A DNA stretch of 64,000 nt from Streptomyces sp. CA-278952 (GTDB lineage Bacteria > Actinomycetota > Actinomycetes > Streptomycetales > Streptomycetaceae): positions 7,723,501 through 7,787,500 of the forward strand of contig NZ_CP112880.1 of NCBI RefSeq assembly GCF_028747205.1, written 5' to 3'. The stretch's first letter is position 1. Each line of letters opens with the position of its first letter. This document shows positions 17,991 through 26,669 of the stretch, piece by piece. The notes beneath the pieces are model-generated. The model worked only from the letters and a program-made list of their open reading frames with translations, was not told the origin of the DNA and searched no databases. A program made the position numbers and the translations under genes.

Positions 17991-18019
17991 ATCCGCGGAC
18001 GTCCGCGGATTCCTAGTGT
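17991..18019 (+). promoter_or_regulatory. Perfect 20-bp palindrome and -10 element ahead of the CPBP-two-component operon
   Basis: ATCCGCGGACGTCCGCGGAT (17991-18010) reads the same on both strands. It is followed by TAGTGT (18014-18019), a fair -10 box 47 nt before the CPBP start. The palindrome therefore sits where the -35 element would be. Such a position suits an activator, and the operon itself encodes a NarL/LuxR-type response regulator. Confidence 0.5.
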
Positions 18020-18066
18020 GGTCGTCAGGTCGCCGAGGGGGCGACCCGATTATCGGGGAGGCCACC

Positions 18067-18945
18067 ATGGAAGCGACATCCGCCGTACGGCACAGCGCGG
18101 GCTCCGGCCCGGGCAAGGACCGTGGAAGGGGCGGCGGCCGGTTCGGCCGGATCATGCGGTCTCCGCTCGGCTGGATGCTGGCGGGAGTGGTCGGCGTCGG
18201 CCTGGTGTCGGGGCTGACGGCGACCGGCCCCGGCCCCGTGCCGGTGCTGGGCGCGGTTGCCGCGGTGGCCGTGTATTACTACGTCATGCGCCGTATGGCA
18301 CGACGCTCCACACCGGAGATCGCCCGGTCCGGAGCCGCCCGGGAGGTGCTGCTGGGCGGCGGGATCGGCCTGGGCTTCATCCTTGTCTCCGCCCTCCTGA
18401 TCACGGCGTTCGGGGGCTACTCGTTCACCTGGGCCGGCGACGGACTCATGTCGGTCGTTTGGACCGCGGTCGTGGTGCAGATCGGCGCCGCGGTCACCGA
18501 GGAGCTGGTGTTCCGCGGTCTTGCCCTGCAGGCCCTTGAACAGCTGTGGGGCAGCCGGGCCGCCATCGTGATCACCTCGCTGTTCTTCGGTGTCGCCCAC
18601 CTGGGCGCCCCGGGCGCGAACGCGTGGAGCGGACTGGCGATCGCCCTGGAGGCGGGCGTCCTCCTCGGAGCCGCGTTCTTGTGGCGGCGTAACATCTGGT
18701 TCGTCGTGGGGCTGCACTTCGCCTGGAACACCACGCAGCAGCTGCTCGGCATCCCGGTCTCCGGACACCCCCCCGAGGGCCTGTTCACCGTGGACGTCCA
18801 CGGCTCCGCCCTTCTGACCGGTGGCAGCTTCGGTCTGGAGGCGTCGATCATGCCCGTCCTCACGGGCGTGGCCATCGCCGTTCCGATGCTCGTCCGCGCC
18901 CACCGGAGCGGTGGCATCAAGCCCCGTCGAAGCGCGCCCCGTTGA
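18067..18945 (+). CDS. CPBP family intramembrane metalloprotease
   Basis: This 292-aa polytopic membrane protein of the CAAX-protease/bacteriocin-processing (Abi) family has all three family motifs: EELVFRG near residue 145 (glutamates and arginine), FFGVAHLG near residue 177 (FxxxH), and HFAWN near residue 218. These normally form the metal site inside the membrane. The N-terminus is basic and Gly-rich before the first hydrophobic helix. The start ATG 18067 has GGGGAGG 4-5 nt upstream. It is the first gene of an operon with a sensor kinase (28 nt downstream) and its response regulator. A role in cleaving or sensing a membrane peptide within that signalling pathway is plausible but unproven. 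Confidence 0.88.
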   Translation: MEATSAVRHSAGSGPGKDRGRGGGRFGRIMRSPLGWMLAGVVGVGLVSGLTATGPGPVPVLGAVAAVAVYYYVMRRMARRSTPEIARSGAAREVLLGGGIGLGFILVSALLITAFGGYSFTWAGDGLMSVVWTAVVVQIGAAVTEELVFRGLALQALEQLWGSRAAIVITSLFFGVAHLGAPGANAWSGLAIALEAGVLLGAAFLWRRNIWFVVGLHFAWNTTQQLLGIPVSGHPPEGLFTVDVHGSALLTGGSFGLEASIMPVLTGVAIAVPMLVRAHRSGGIKPRRSAPR

Positions 18946-18973
18946 GTCGGGCCGGCTGGAGGAAACTGAAGTG

Positions 18974-20191
18974 ATGTCCCGTCAGGCGATCTGGAGTCCG
19001 CCGCTGCTCCGGGTGCCGCTCGACCGGTGGCGGGGGCGGGATGCTCTCGTCAAGGACGGCGTCCTCGCCCTGGCGCTCACCCTGCTGGCCTTCGTGCCGC
19101 CCCTGTCTCCGATCGGTGCGCAGATCGGCGATCTGCCCCAGAGGCCGACGGACGTACTGAGCCTCGGGCTGGTCCTGGCCCAGACCGTGCCGCTGGCGGT
19201 CCGCCGCAGGTGGCCCGCTGCCTGTCTGGCCGTCATCGCGGGCGCGTTCGCCGTGCACCAGGCGCTGGGCTTCGCGACAACGTTCGCGAGCATGGGTCTG
19301 TATCTGGCCCTGTACTCCGCCGGGGCCCACCAGGTCCGCTTCCGGCGCGGCCTGGTCGTCGTGGCGAGTGCGGGTTACGCCGTGCTGGCCGTCGTCCTGA
19401 ACCGTCTCGGCTCACCGAGCGCGCTACCGGACTACCTCGCGTTCTCCCTGGCTCTGGCCACGGCCTGGCTGGTGGGGAGCACGGTGCGCATGCGGCGGAC
19501 GGAAGAGGCGAAGCGGCGGCGGCTGGCCGTCGTGGTGGCCACGGCCGCCGAGCGGGCGCGGATCGCCCGCGAGCTGCACGACGTGGTCACCCACCACGTC
19601 ACGGCCATGGTGGTCCAAGCCGACGCGGCGCAGTTCCTGCTCATGTCTGCGCCGGAACGCGTCGGCGAGGGGCTGACGGCCGTGAGCGGCACCGGCCGCC
19701 GGGCGCTGACGGAACTGCGGTACCTGCTCGGTGTTCTGGAGGCGACCGGCGAGGCGGCATCGGCGGACCCGGCGGGTGTGGGCCGGGCACCCGCCCTGGG
19801 GCGGGTGGGGGACCTGGTCGAGGAGACCCGCAGGTCGGGTCAGCCGGTCGAGTTCCGCGAGCAGGGTGAGCGGCGGCCGCAGGGCGTGGACGTGGAGCTG
19901 GCCGCTTACCGGGTGGTGCAGGAGGCGCTCACCAACGCCTTGAAGCACGCGGCCGGGAAGCCGACACGGGTCCTGCTCCGGCACGGCGACGAGCACCTCG
20001 AGATCGTGGTGACCACAGACGGACCCGCCACCGCACCGGGCGCGTGGAAGCCTGGCCCCAAGGGCGGACGAGGGCTGGCCGGGCTGGGTGCTCGGGTGCG
20101 GATGCTCGATGGTGAACTGGAGGCCGGTCCCCGGCCCGGAGGCGGGTTCGAGGTCCGTGCAACGATTCCGTCCAAGCCCCTTCAGGAGTGA
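18974..20191 (+). CDS. Two-component sensor histidine kinase, NarL/DesK type
   Basis: This 405-aa membrane sensor has several N-terminal transmembrane segments (about residues 22-155). A HisKA_3 dimerisation domain follows, with the phospho-acceptor His in ARELHDVVTHHV near residue 202, then a HATPase domain with VVQEALTNALKHA and GRGLAGLGARVRML. No extracellular ligand domain is evident, so it may sense the membrane itself or the CPBP protein. ATG 18974 is used; GTG 18971, three bases earlier, has the better spacing (7 nt) to GGAGGA and may be the true start. It is followed 4 bp later by the response regulator. Confidence 0.92.
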   Translation: MSRQAIWSPPLLRVPLDRWRGRDALVKDGVLALALTLLAFVPPLSPIGAQIGDLPQRPTDVLSLGLVLAQTVPLAVRRRWPAACLAVIAGAFAVHQALGFATTFASMGLYLALYSAGAHQVRFRRGLVVVASAGYAVLAVVLNRLGSPSALPDYLAFSLALATAWLVGSTVRMRRTEEAKRRRLAVVVATAAERARIARELHDVVTHHVTAMVVQADAAQFLLMSAPERVGEGLTAVSGTGRRALTELRYLLGVLEATGEAASADPAGVGRAPALGRVGDLVEETRRSGQPVEFREQGERRPQGVDVELAAYRVVQEALTNALKHAAGKPTRVLLRHGDEHLEIVVTTDGPATAPGAWKPGPKGGRGLAGLGARVRMLDGELEAGPRPGGGFEVRATIPSKPLQE

Positions 20192-20195
20192 CCTC

Positions 20196-20888
20196 GTGAG
20201 CGATACGCCGCCACCGACCCGTGTGCTCGTCTGCGACGACCAGGCGCTCGTGCGGACCGGCTACGTCACCATCTTCTCCGCGCAGCCCGACATGCAGGTC
20301 GTCGGGGAGGCCGAGAACGGCCACGAAGCGGTCCGGGCCGCGCGGCTGCTGCGTCCCGACGTGGTCGTGATGGACATCCGGATGCCCCTGCTCGACGGCA
20401 TCGAGGCGACGCGACAACTGGCCGGTCCCGGTGGCGAAGACGCACCCAAGGTACTGGTCGTCACCACGTTCAACGTCGATGCCTACGTCTACGACGCGTT
20501 GCGTGCCGGAGCGAGCGGGTTCCTCCTCAAGGACGCGCCTCCGGCGGAGCTGGTCAACGGTATCCGGACCGTCGCCCGGGGCGAGGCCCTGCTGGCGCCC
20601 GCCGTCACCCGCCGGCTCATCGGCCACTTCGCCCAGCATCTGCGGCCGGCCGAGGCCTCCCGGCCGGCCAGACAGGACGTCGTGCGTGCGCTGGCCCCCC
20701 GCGAGCTGGAAGTACTCCAACTGATCGCGGAGGGGCTGTCGAACGCGGAAATCGCCGTGTCGATGTACATCACGCCTGAGACCGTCAAGACCTACGTGTC
20801 GCGCATCCTGGCCAAACTCGGCCTGCGCGACCGTGTCCAGGCCGTCGTCCTCGCCTACCGGGTCGGACTGGTGCCCGGCAGCCCGTGA
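20196..20888 (+). CDS. NarL/LuxR-type response regulator
   Basis: This 230-aa DNA-binding regulator has a receiver domain at residues 8-125, with the acidic pair in VCDDQ, phospho-acceptor Asp near 58 in VVMDIRMPLLDG, switch Thr in VVTTFN and Lys in FLLKDA. A C-terminal LuxR HTH follows (about 165-225, LAPRELEVLQLIAEGLSNAEIA). GTG 20196 starts 4 bp after the kinase stop, with AGGAG overlapping the kinase's last codons, so the two are translationally coupled. It probably controls its own operon through the palindrome at 17991-18010 (inference). Confidence 0.93.
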   Translation: MSDTPPPTRVLVCDDQALVRTGYVTIFSAQPDMQVVGEAENGHEAVRAARLLRPDVVVMDIRMPLLDGIEATRQLAGPGGEDAPKVLVVTTFNVDAYVYDALRAGASGFLLKDAPPAELVNGIRTVARGEALLAPAVTRRLIGHFAQHLRPAEASRPARQDVVRALAPRELEVLQLIAEGLSNAEIAVSMYITPETVKTYVSRILAKLGLRDRVQAVVLAYRVGLVPGSP

Positions 20889-20936
20889 CCGGCCTGGGCG
20901 TGCGCTCGGGTGCTGCGGGTCCGTTTCACGAACTGG

Positions 20937-22043
20937 TCAGCCGGTGCGGTTGTAGATCGCCGTACCGGGGCAGGCGGTGACGCCCGAGCGGGTTGCGCAG
21001 CCGGTGTACTGGCTTGAGCCGTTCCACCAGGCCCAGCCGCCGATGGTGCGGCCGTTGAGCCAGGTGTACTGGCCGTTGTAGTTGGCGTCGTACGTGCGCA
21101 GGCTCCAGTGGACGTGGGCTCCGGTCGCGGCTCCGCCGGCACAGGTGTCGGTGCCGATGGTGCCGAGCAGGGCGCTGCGGGCGATCGATGTTCCGTTGTA
21201 GTAGGTGGTGTTCCACATGTGGTAGTAGTCCGTCGAGAAGCCGCCGGGGTGGATCACTCTGGTCCAGCCGCCTCCGGCACCGCACATCGAGGTCGCTGTC
21301 CCCTCCCGGGACGAGCGGACCCGCCCGCTGGCGTTGCCTCCCGCGAAGTCGAGGCTGCTCCAGTAGCCCGTCGAGCCGGTGTGGGAGTGTGCCCCGCCGG
21401 TGAGAGTCATGTAGTGGTCGGGCATCCAGGGAAGCAGCAATCCGTTGGTGTTGGCGGCCGTGGTCCCCACCGACGGCGTCTCCTGCTGCGGAGCCGCCTT
21501 GCGCTGAGCGTACGCCGTCATGGTCCGCCGCTCCGCCTTGCCGACCAGCGGAGACTTGGCCACGTGATCGGCGAACTCGCGGTCGCCCTCAAGGCCCGAG
21601 ACCCATTGCCCGTCCTTGCGGTGAGCGATGTAGAGCCAGCCCTCCGGCTCGCCGTGGTGGGTGCGGGGCGCTTCGACGTACGCGACGCCACGAGCCCAGC
21701 CGGCCGAGACGGTGCGGACGTCGACGACCACCTTGCGGCTCTCGTCGGCGAGTTTGGTGACGGCGGCTTCCGGGGTGAGGCCCTTGGCTTCGTGGGACCG
21801 GGAGAGGACGTCCGTGGAGACGGCGTCTATCAGCGCCTGCCGGCCGGTGCCGAGGCGGTTGGCCACCGCGGACGGCATCTTCACGGTGACATCGGAGGAA
21901 GACGACTGGGCGGCGGTTGCCGGAGCCCCGGCAGGTGTTGCGGCCGAGTCGCGGAAGGCCGCCGTCGCCGAGGGCGCGGTGGCGAGCAGGCCGATGGCGG
22001 CGAGGGTGGCGACGGTGGTTCTCACGGACAGCTTGGAGAGCAC
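20937..22043 (-). CDS. Secreted M23-like (LasA-type) peptidase
   Basis: This 368-aa exported protein has a signal peptide (basic start, hydrophobic core, ATAAF cleavage region), then an N-terminal domain of about 170 residues rich in charged residues that may be a propeptide. A C-terminal LasA/M23-like domain follows from about residue 195, with GGAHSHTG, SLDFAGG and the HVHWSLR metal-ligand motif near residue 325. Family members cleave Gly- or Ala-containing peptide cross-links in cell walls. GTG 22043 is chosen because the hydrophobic segment follows at the usual distance; upstream translation is Arg/Pro-rich. It converges on the two-component operon. An inverted repeat at 22172-22186 lies in its upstream region. 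Confidence 0.85.
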   Translation of the reverse strand: MLSKLSVRTTVATLAAIGLLATAPSATAAFRDSAATPAGAPATAAQSSSSDVTVKMPSAVANRLGTGRQALIDAVSTDVLSRSHEAKGLTPEAAVTKLADESRKVVVDVRTVSAGWARGVAYVEAPRTHHGEPEGWLYIAHRKDGQWVSGLEGDREFADHVAKSPLVGKAERRTMTAYAQRKAAPQQETPSVGTTAANTNGLLLPWMPDHYMTLTGGAHSHTGSTGYWSSLDFAGGNASGRVRSSREGTATSMCGAGGGWTRVIHPGGFSTDYYHMWNTTYYNGTSIARSALLGTIGTDTCAGGAATGAHVHWSLRTYDANYNGQYTWLNGRTIGGWAWWNGSSQYTGCATRSGVTACPGTAIYNRTG

Positions 22044-22633
22044 GGGAGGTGTGTCCCTTCTGGACGAGAGGGGCCTGACAGGTCGACAGGGGTGAGAGCG
22101 GGGTGGAACGCGCGCGGCCACACCACAGGAGAAGAAGGACAACGTTGAAATGGCATGTCCGCACCAAAATCTATGCGCGTAGCATACGGGTCTCCGGCCA
22201 CCCGCAACAGATCAAGTGACTGTGGAATCAGCTCAGATGGCGAGCGCGAGCGACGGGGGCGGTGACAGCCCGGGCGGGGCTGTCCCGGAAGAAACCGCCA
22301 CGAGTGCCGGGTCCGCCCAGCGACAAATGACGCAAGAGTGCCCGCGCGATTCCATACATGTGTATGAAGTGGGGATGTGGGCGGGCTGCAAGAGTGCGGT
22401 CCACGGTAAGCAGCCGTACTGCCCAGGGAGTTGAGCTTGCCCAAGTCGGCGCTGCCCGGGCCGTGGGGGCCTGTGCCGAAGCGGCGTGGACGATCGGGCT
22501 CACCGCACGCCCCCGCGCTCGCCCCGACCCGAGGCGTGCGGCCGGCGACGCCGTTGCCGCGACGGGCGCGCTCCTGGAGGTCGTCCGGTTGGTTCCCCGA
22601 AGGGCATGGACCTCTGCGATGGAAAGGAACAGC
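22044..22633. promoter_or_regulatory. Divergent gap between the M23-like peptidase and aminopeptidase P genes
   Basis: No gene is supported in these 590 bp. Two symmetric elements stand out: TATGC-N5-GCATA at 22172-22186, about 130 bp upstream of the peptidase start, and CATACATGTGTATG at 22353-22366, about 270 bp upstream of aminopeptidase P. AACGTTGAA at 22141-22149 resembles the core of the LacI-type sites at 4906 and 5085. The region is more AT-rich than its surroundings from 22140 to 22200. Confidence 0.4.
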
Positions 22634-24097
22634 GTGACGGATTCGCATCAGGAGGACGTCGTGGCCGGTGAGACGGATGAGAACAGAACACGGAAGAACG
22701 GCCTTTACGCGGACGTGAGTTCCGAGCTCGCCGAGAACATGAGGCAGGGCTGGGCCGACACCGAGCGCCGCGACGTCGAGCCCATCGCCCAGGCGGCGCA
22801 CACCGCGAGGCGTCGGGCGGCACTCTCCGCGCTGTTTCCCGGTGAACTGCTGGTGGTACCGGCCGGCAACCCGAAGGTGCGTGCCAACGACACGGACTAT
22901 CCGTTCCGGCCGTCCTCCGACTACGTCTACCTGACGGGTGATCAATCCCAGGACTCCGTACTGGTCCTGGAGCCCGGTGCGGACGGTGAGCACCGGGCGA
23001 TCGCCTATCTGCTTCCCCGTTCGGACCGCGAGACCGGGGAGTTCTGGCTCGACTACCACGGTGAGCTCTGGGACGGCCGTCGCAACAGTCTCACCGAGAA
23101 CGAGCGGCTCCTGGGCCTGCCCTGCCGTGATGTCCGCACGCTGACCGAGCGGCTCGCCGCGGCCACCGGCCCGGTCCGTCTGCTGCGCAACTACGATGCC
23201 GGCGTCGACGCCGCCCTGGACGACAAGGTGACCGCCGAGCGCGACACCGAGTTCCGTGCCGCCCTGTCCGAGATGCGCCTGCGCAAGGACGAGTTCGAGA
23301 TCGCGGACCTGCGTCACGCCTGTCAGGCGACGGCGCGTGGCTTCGAGGACGTGGTGCGCGTTCTCGGCACGGACACGCCGACCGCGGAGCGGGTCATCGA
23401 GGGCACGTTCTGGATGCGTGCGCGGACCGAGGGCAACGACGTGGGTTACGCGTCGGTCTGCGCCGCGGGGCCGCACGCCACGACGCTGCACTGGGTCCGC
23501 AACGACGGCGAGACCCGGCCGGGCGAACTGCTGCTGATCGACGCCGGAGTGGAGAGCCGTCATCTCTACACCGCCGATGTCACCCGCACCCTGCCGGTCG
23601 ACGGCCGTTTCACGCCGGTCCAGCGCAAGGTGTACGACGCGGTGTACGAGGCGCAGTCGGCCGGCATCGCCGCGGTCAGGCCCGGTGCGAAGTACCGCGA
23701 CTTCCACCACGCCGCTCAGCGGGTGCTGACCGAGCACCTCGCCTCCTGGGGCCTGTTCGGTGAGCGGTCGGTGGACGAGGCGTACGAACTCGGGCTCCAC
23801 CGCCGCTGGACGCTGGCCGGCACGGGCCACATGATCGGCCTGGACGTCCACGACTGCGCGAAGGCCCGTACCGAGCTGTACGTGGACGGGACGCTGGAGG
23901 CGGGCATGGTGCTCACCGTCGAGCCCGGCCTGTACTTCCAGTCGGACGACCTGACGGTGCCCGAGGAGCTCCGCGGCATCGGCGTGCGGATCGAGGACGA
24001 TTTCCTGGTCACCGACGAGGGCAACGAGAACCTCTCGGCCGGCCTTCCCCGGGCGGCCGACGAAGTGGAGGCGTGGATGGCCCGGCTTCGCGGCTGA
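22634..24097 (+). CDS. Xaa-Pro aminopeptidase (aminopeptidase P, M24B), first copy
   Basis: This 487-aa cytoplasmic metallopeptidase removes an N-terminal residue that precedes proline. The AMP_N domain (about residues 40-180) contains PFRPSSDYVYLTG. The M24 pita-bread domain has all five metal ligands: Asp in LLIDAGVE (about 302), Asp in YTADVTR (about 314), His in GTGHMIGLDVHD (about 397), Glu in VEPGLYF (about 429) and Glu in RIEDDF (about 453). GTG 22634 is preferred, with AAAGGA 5 nt before it; ATG 22619 would add five residues. An identically organised paralogue follows 102 bp downstream. Confidence 0.92.
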   Translation: MTDSHQEDVVAGETDENRTRKNGLYADVSSELAENMRQGWADTERRDVEPIAQAAHTARRRAALSALFPGELLVVPAGNPKVRANDTDYPFRPSSDYVYLTGDQSQDSVLVLEPGADGEHRAIAYLLPRSDRETGEFWLDYHGELWDGRRNSLTENERLLGLPCRDVRTLTERLAAATGPVRLLRNYDAGVDAALDDKVTAERDTEFRAALSEMRLRKDEFEIADLRHACQATARGFEDVVRVLGTDTPTAERVIEGTFWMRARTEGNDVGYASVCAAGPHATTLHWVRNDGETRPGELLLIDAGVESRHLYTADVTRTLPVDGRFTPVQRKVYDAVYEAQSAGIAAVRPGAKYRDFHHAAQRVLTEHLASWGLFGERSVDEAYELGLHRRWTLAGTGHMIGLDVHDCAKARTELYVDGTLEAGMVLTVEPGLYFQSDDLTVPEELRGIGVRIEDDFLVTDEGNENLSAGLPRAADEVEAWMARLRG

Positions 24098-24199
24098 CAT
24101 CGGCCGCCGCGGCCCCTCGGGGGCGCGGCTCGAACAGGCGCGTTCTCCCGGTGGAGTGAGGACGCGGCACCACGGAACGGTATGACGGGGAGGCGTGCG

Positions 24200-25642
24200 A
24201 TGGAACGGCAGGACGGCCCGCGCGGGGCACGGAGTCACGATCGTCGAGCACCGGCGGCGGTGGCGGAGGTCTTTCGGCAGGGGTGGGCGGACACGGACAG
24301 GAGGCTTCGGCCCGTCTCCGGAGCCGCATACGCGGCCAAGCGGCGTGCGGCGGTGTCCGAGCGGTTCCCCGGAGAGCGGATCGTCGTCCCGTCGGGCGGG
24401 CTCAAGGCCCGCAGCAACGACTTCGACTACGCCTTCCGGCCGCATTCCGCCTACATCCACCTCACGGCCGAGCAGGGGACGGGGGCGGTGCCGGACAGTG
24501 TGCTCGTCTTCGAGCCCACCGGCAGCGGACACGAGGTGACCCTGTTCACCCGGCCCCGGTCACCGCGCGATGCCGGTCCGTCCGGTGCGGAGTTCTACAG
24601 CGACCGGCAGCACGGCGAGTTCTGGGTCGGCCGGCGCCGGACGCTCCGGGAGACCGCCGAAGCCCTCGGCGTCGAGGCGGTCGCCCGGGAGGGGCTGGAG
24701 CGGGCACTCGGCGGTGGCGTCCCGACCCGGGTGGTGCGCGGCGAGGACGCGGTCGTCGACGCGACTGTCCCGCCGTCCGCGCCGGCCGACGCCGAGCTGC
24801 TCGCCTTCCTGTCGGAGTCGCGGCTGGTCAAGGACGCGTGGGAGATCGAGCAGCTGCGCGCCGCCGTGGGGCACACGGTCGCCGGCTTCCACGACGTCGT
24901 CGGTGAACTGCCCCACGCCACCCGCCTCGCACGCGGGGAGCGGTGGGTGGAGGGCACCTTCAACCGGCGCGCCCGGCTGGAGGGTTACGGCCTGGGGTTC
25001 GAGACCATCGCGGCGGCCGGCGCGCACGCGTGCGTGCTGCACTGGATGCACAACGACGGCCCGGTACGGGAGGGGGAGCTGCTCCTGCTGGACGCGGGCG
25101 TCGAGGCCGATTCGTTCTACACCGGGGACGTCACCCGGACGTTGCCGGTCGGCGGGCGCTTCACGGACGTGCAGCGCCGCGTCTACGACCTGGTGTTCGC
25201 CGCCCAGTCGGCGGGCATCGCCGCCCTGCGGCCCGGTGCCCCGTACGGCGCCTTCCACGACGCCGCGACGCGCGTCATCGCCGAGGGGCTCGACGCCTGG
25301 GGCCTGCGGCCCGGTGGCGCGGCGGTCCCGCACGAGTCGGAGCTCTACCGCCGGTACACCGTATGCGGTACTGGTCACATGCTCGGCCTCGACTGCCACG
25401 ACTGCGCTGCCGCCCGCAGCGAGACCTACCTGGGCGGTGTGCTGGAGGAAGGGCACGTGCTCACCGTCGAGCCCGGGCTGTACTTCCAGCCCGACGACCT
25501 GACGATCCCCGAGGAACTGCGTGGCATCGGTGTGCGGATCGAGGACGACTTCGTCATCACCGCCGACGGCGCGCTGTGTCTCTCGTCGGGCCTGCCACGC
25601 GACGCGGACGGGGTCGAGGCGTGGATGGACGCGTCGCGGTGA
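24200..25642 (+). CDS. Xaa-Pro aminopeptidase (aminopeptidase P, M24B), second copy
   Basis: This 480-aa paralogue of the preceding gene probably has the same proline-specific aminopeptidase activity. All metal ligands are conserved (LLLDAGVE, YTGDVTR, GTGHMLGLDCHD, VEPGLYF, RIEDDF). The N-terminal domain keeps DYAFRPHSAYIHLT but is clearly diverged, including a longer insert around RPRSPRDAGPSGAEFYS. ATG 24200 is chosen for GGGGAGG 6 nt upstream; ATG 24182 is in frame but lacks such a site. The pair looks like an old tandem duplication with divergence mainly in the substrate-capping domain. Confidence 0.9.
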   Translation: MERQDGPRGARSHDRRAPAAVAEVFRQGWADTDRRLRPVSGAAYAAKRRAAVSERFPGERIVVPSGGLKARSNDFDYAFRPHSAYIHLTAEQGTGAVPDSVLVFEPTGSGHEVTLFTRPRSPRDAGPSGAEFYSDRQHGEFWVGRRRTLRETAEALGVEAVAREGLERALGGGVPTRVVRGEDAVVDATVPPSAPADAELLAFLSESRLVKDAWEIEQLRAAVGHTVAGFHDVVGELPHATRLARGERWVEGTFNRRARLEGYGLGFETIAAAGAHACVLHWMHNDGPVREGELLLLDAGVEADSFYTGDVTRTLPVGGRFTDVQRRVYDLVFAAQSAGIAALRPGAPYGAFHDAATRVIAEGLDAWGLRPGGAAVPHESELYRRYTVCGTGHMLGLDCHDCAAARSETYLGGVLEEGHVLTVEPGLYFQPDDLTIPEELRGIGVRIEDDFVITADGALCLSSGLPRDADGVEAWMDASR

Positions 25643-25769
25643 GAACGCGCCGCCCGCTGGTCGACCAGGTCTTCGAAGAGCTGCGGCAGGTGCGGGTGGA
25701 TCGCGGGGATGCCGCAGCCTGACCTCCCGCACCGCTCTGCTGGTCACGGACATGGACGCCCGGCTCGAC

Positions 25770-25795
25770 CGGGGCACGGCCCCGGCCGTGCCCCG
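25770..25795. terminator. Strong bidirectional hairpin between convergent genes
   Basis: Arms CGGGGCACGGCC (25770-25781) and GGCCGTGCCCCG (25784-25795) are perfect 12-bp complements with only CC between them. The hairpin lies between the convergent aminopeptidase P and EF-hand genes. The other sequence in the 195-bp gap shows no gene. Confidence 0.7.
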
Positions 25796-25837
25796 CTCCC
25801 TCGTGCCGGGAAGTCCTGGCGCCCACGTCGGGGACGG

Positions 25838-26371
25838 TCAGACGGCGGTGCCGACGACCAGGTGGTCGCCGGGGATGCCGGCCTTGCCCGGCGCGTAGTA
25901 GTCCTTGATCCCGGCGACCCACGTCTCCACCCGGATCCGGTCCCCGTCGTTCGGCTCGAAGGCGTCGAAGAGAGCGTCGATGTTCGCGGGCTCGAACCCG
26001 ATGGCCGTCATCAGCGCCATGAACAGCGGGCGCTCGATCAGACCGTCGCCGTCCGGGTCGCCGAGCGCGGCCAGTGCCTCGGCGAACGCCCCGACGGTCG
26101 CGTCGAACCGCTCCGGCGACAGCACGCAGGCGGTGAACTCCTCGAAGCTGACCTCGCCGTCGCCATCGGCGTCGAGCTCGGTGCGCAGCGTCGTCCAGTA
26201 CCGCCGGAACGCCGCGCGCATCGCGTCCTGCGCCGCCCGGTCCGACGCGTGCGCCTCCCGGACGACGCGGTCGGCCATGAGGTCGAAGTCGTCCGCCTCC
26301 AGGACGCCGTTGGCGTTGGCGTCGAACAGGGAGAAAACGAGCGTGACCCGCCTGGTGGCCTCAATGCCCAT
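25838..26371 (-). CDS. EF-hand calcium-binding protein (calerythrin-like)
   Basis: This 177-aa soluble protein has four EF-hand positions. Loops read DANANGVLEADD (about 17-28), DADGDGEVSFEE (about 67-78), DPDGDGLIERPL (about 103-114) and a degenerate EPNDGDRIRVET (about 138-149). The first three keep the calcium-ligand pattern at positions 1, 3, 5 and 12 or nearly so; the fourth begins with Glu and is probably weak. Size and loop spacing fit the calerythrin/sarcoplasmic-type proteins of actinomycetes, thought to buffer or sense cytoplasmic calcium. There is no signal peptide. The start ATG 26371 has GGAGAAAGGT upstream. It stands alone, so no partner can be named. Confidence 0.9.
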   Translation of the reverse strand: MGIEATRRVTLVFSLFDANANGVLEADDFDLMADRVVREAHASDRAAQDAMRAAFRRYWTTLRTELDADGDGEVSFEEFTACVLSPERFDATVGAFAEALAALGDPDGDGLIERPLFMALMTAIGFEPANIDALFDAFEPNDGDRIRVETWVAGIKDYYAPGKAGIPGDHLVVGTAV

Positions 26372-26569
26372 GAATCCGTCACCTTTCTCCGCATGTCACG
26401 TTCCCTCCGACCGCGGCCCGGTGCCCGGTCGGCCCACCCACTGTCCGCCGAGGAGCGGCGTCCACGGCGAAAGCCGTGGTTCTTTCACCTGAAGGACGTA
26501 AAGGACCTGCGTAAACGTCGAGTTGAGGCAGAAGGAGGGGCTCGCTGGATCCGAGCGCCCCCGGCCTCC

Positions 26570-26605
26570 AAGGGCTGTCCCGCCGGGAAGAGGGGAGCAG
26601 CCCTT
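26570..26605. promoter_or_regulatory. Hairpin in the leader ahead of the AraC gene
   Basis: AAGGGCTG (26570-26577) pairs with CAGCCCTT (26598-26605), and short inner TCCC/GGGA matches add to it, 65 nt before the AraC-family start. It may be a leader attenuator or simply a terminator-like fold. The remaining 26372-26669 gap contains nothing else recognised. Confidence 0.35.
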
Positions 26606-26669
26606 AGGCTGAGCCGATGCGCGTCCCGTCCGCCGCGAGCGGCCCCCGTACGAGAGAGGTCCACCTTCG

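Noticed and set aside
25639..25722. Short plus-strand frame RRPLVDQVFEELRQVRVDRG after the second aminopeptidase
   Set aside because: Only 27 codons and no ribosome site; probably chance, though its GTG overlaps the upstream stop.
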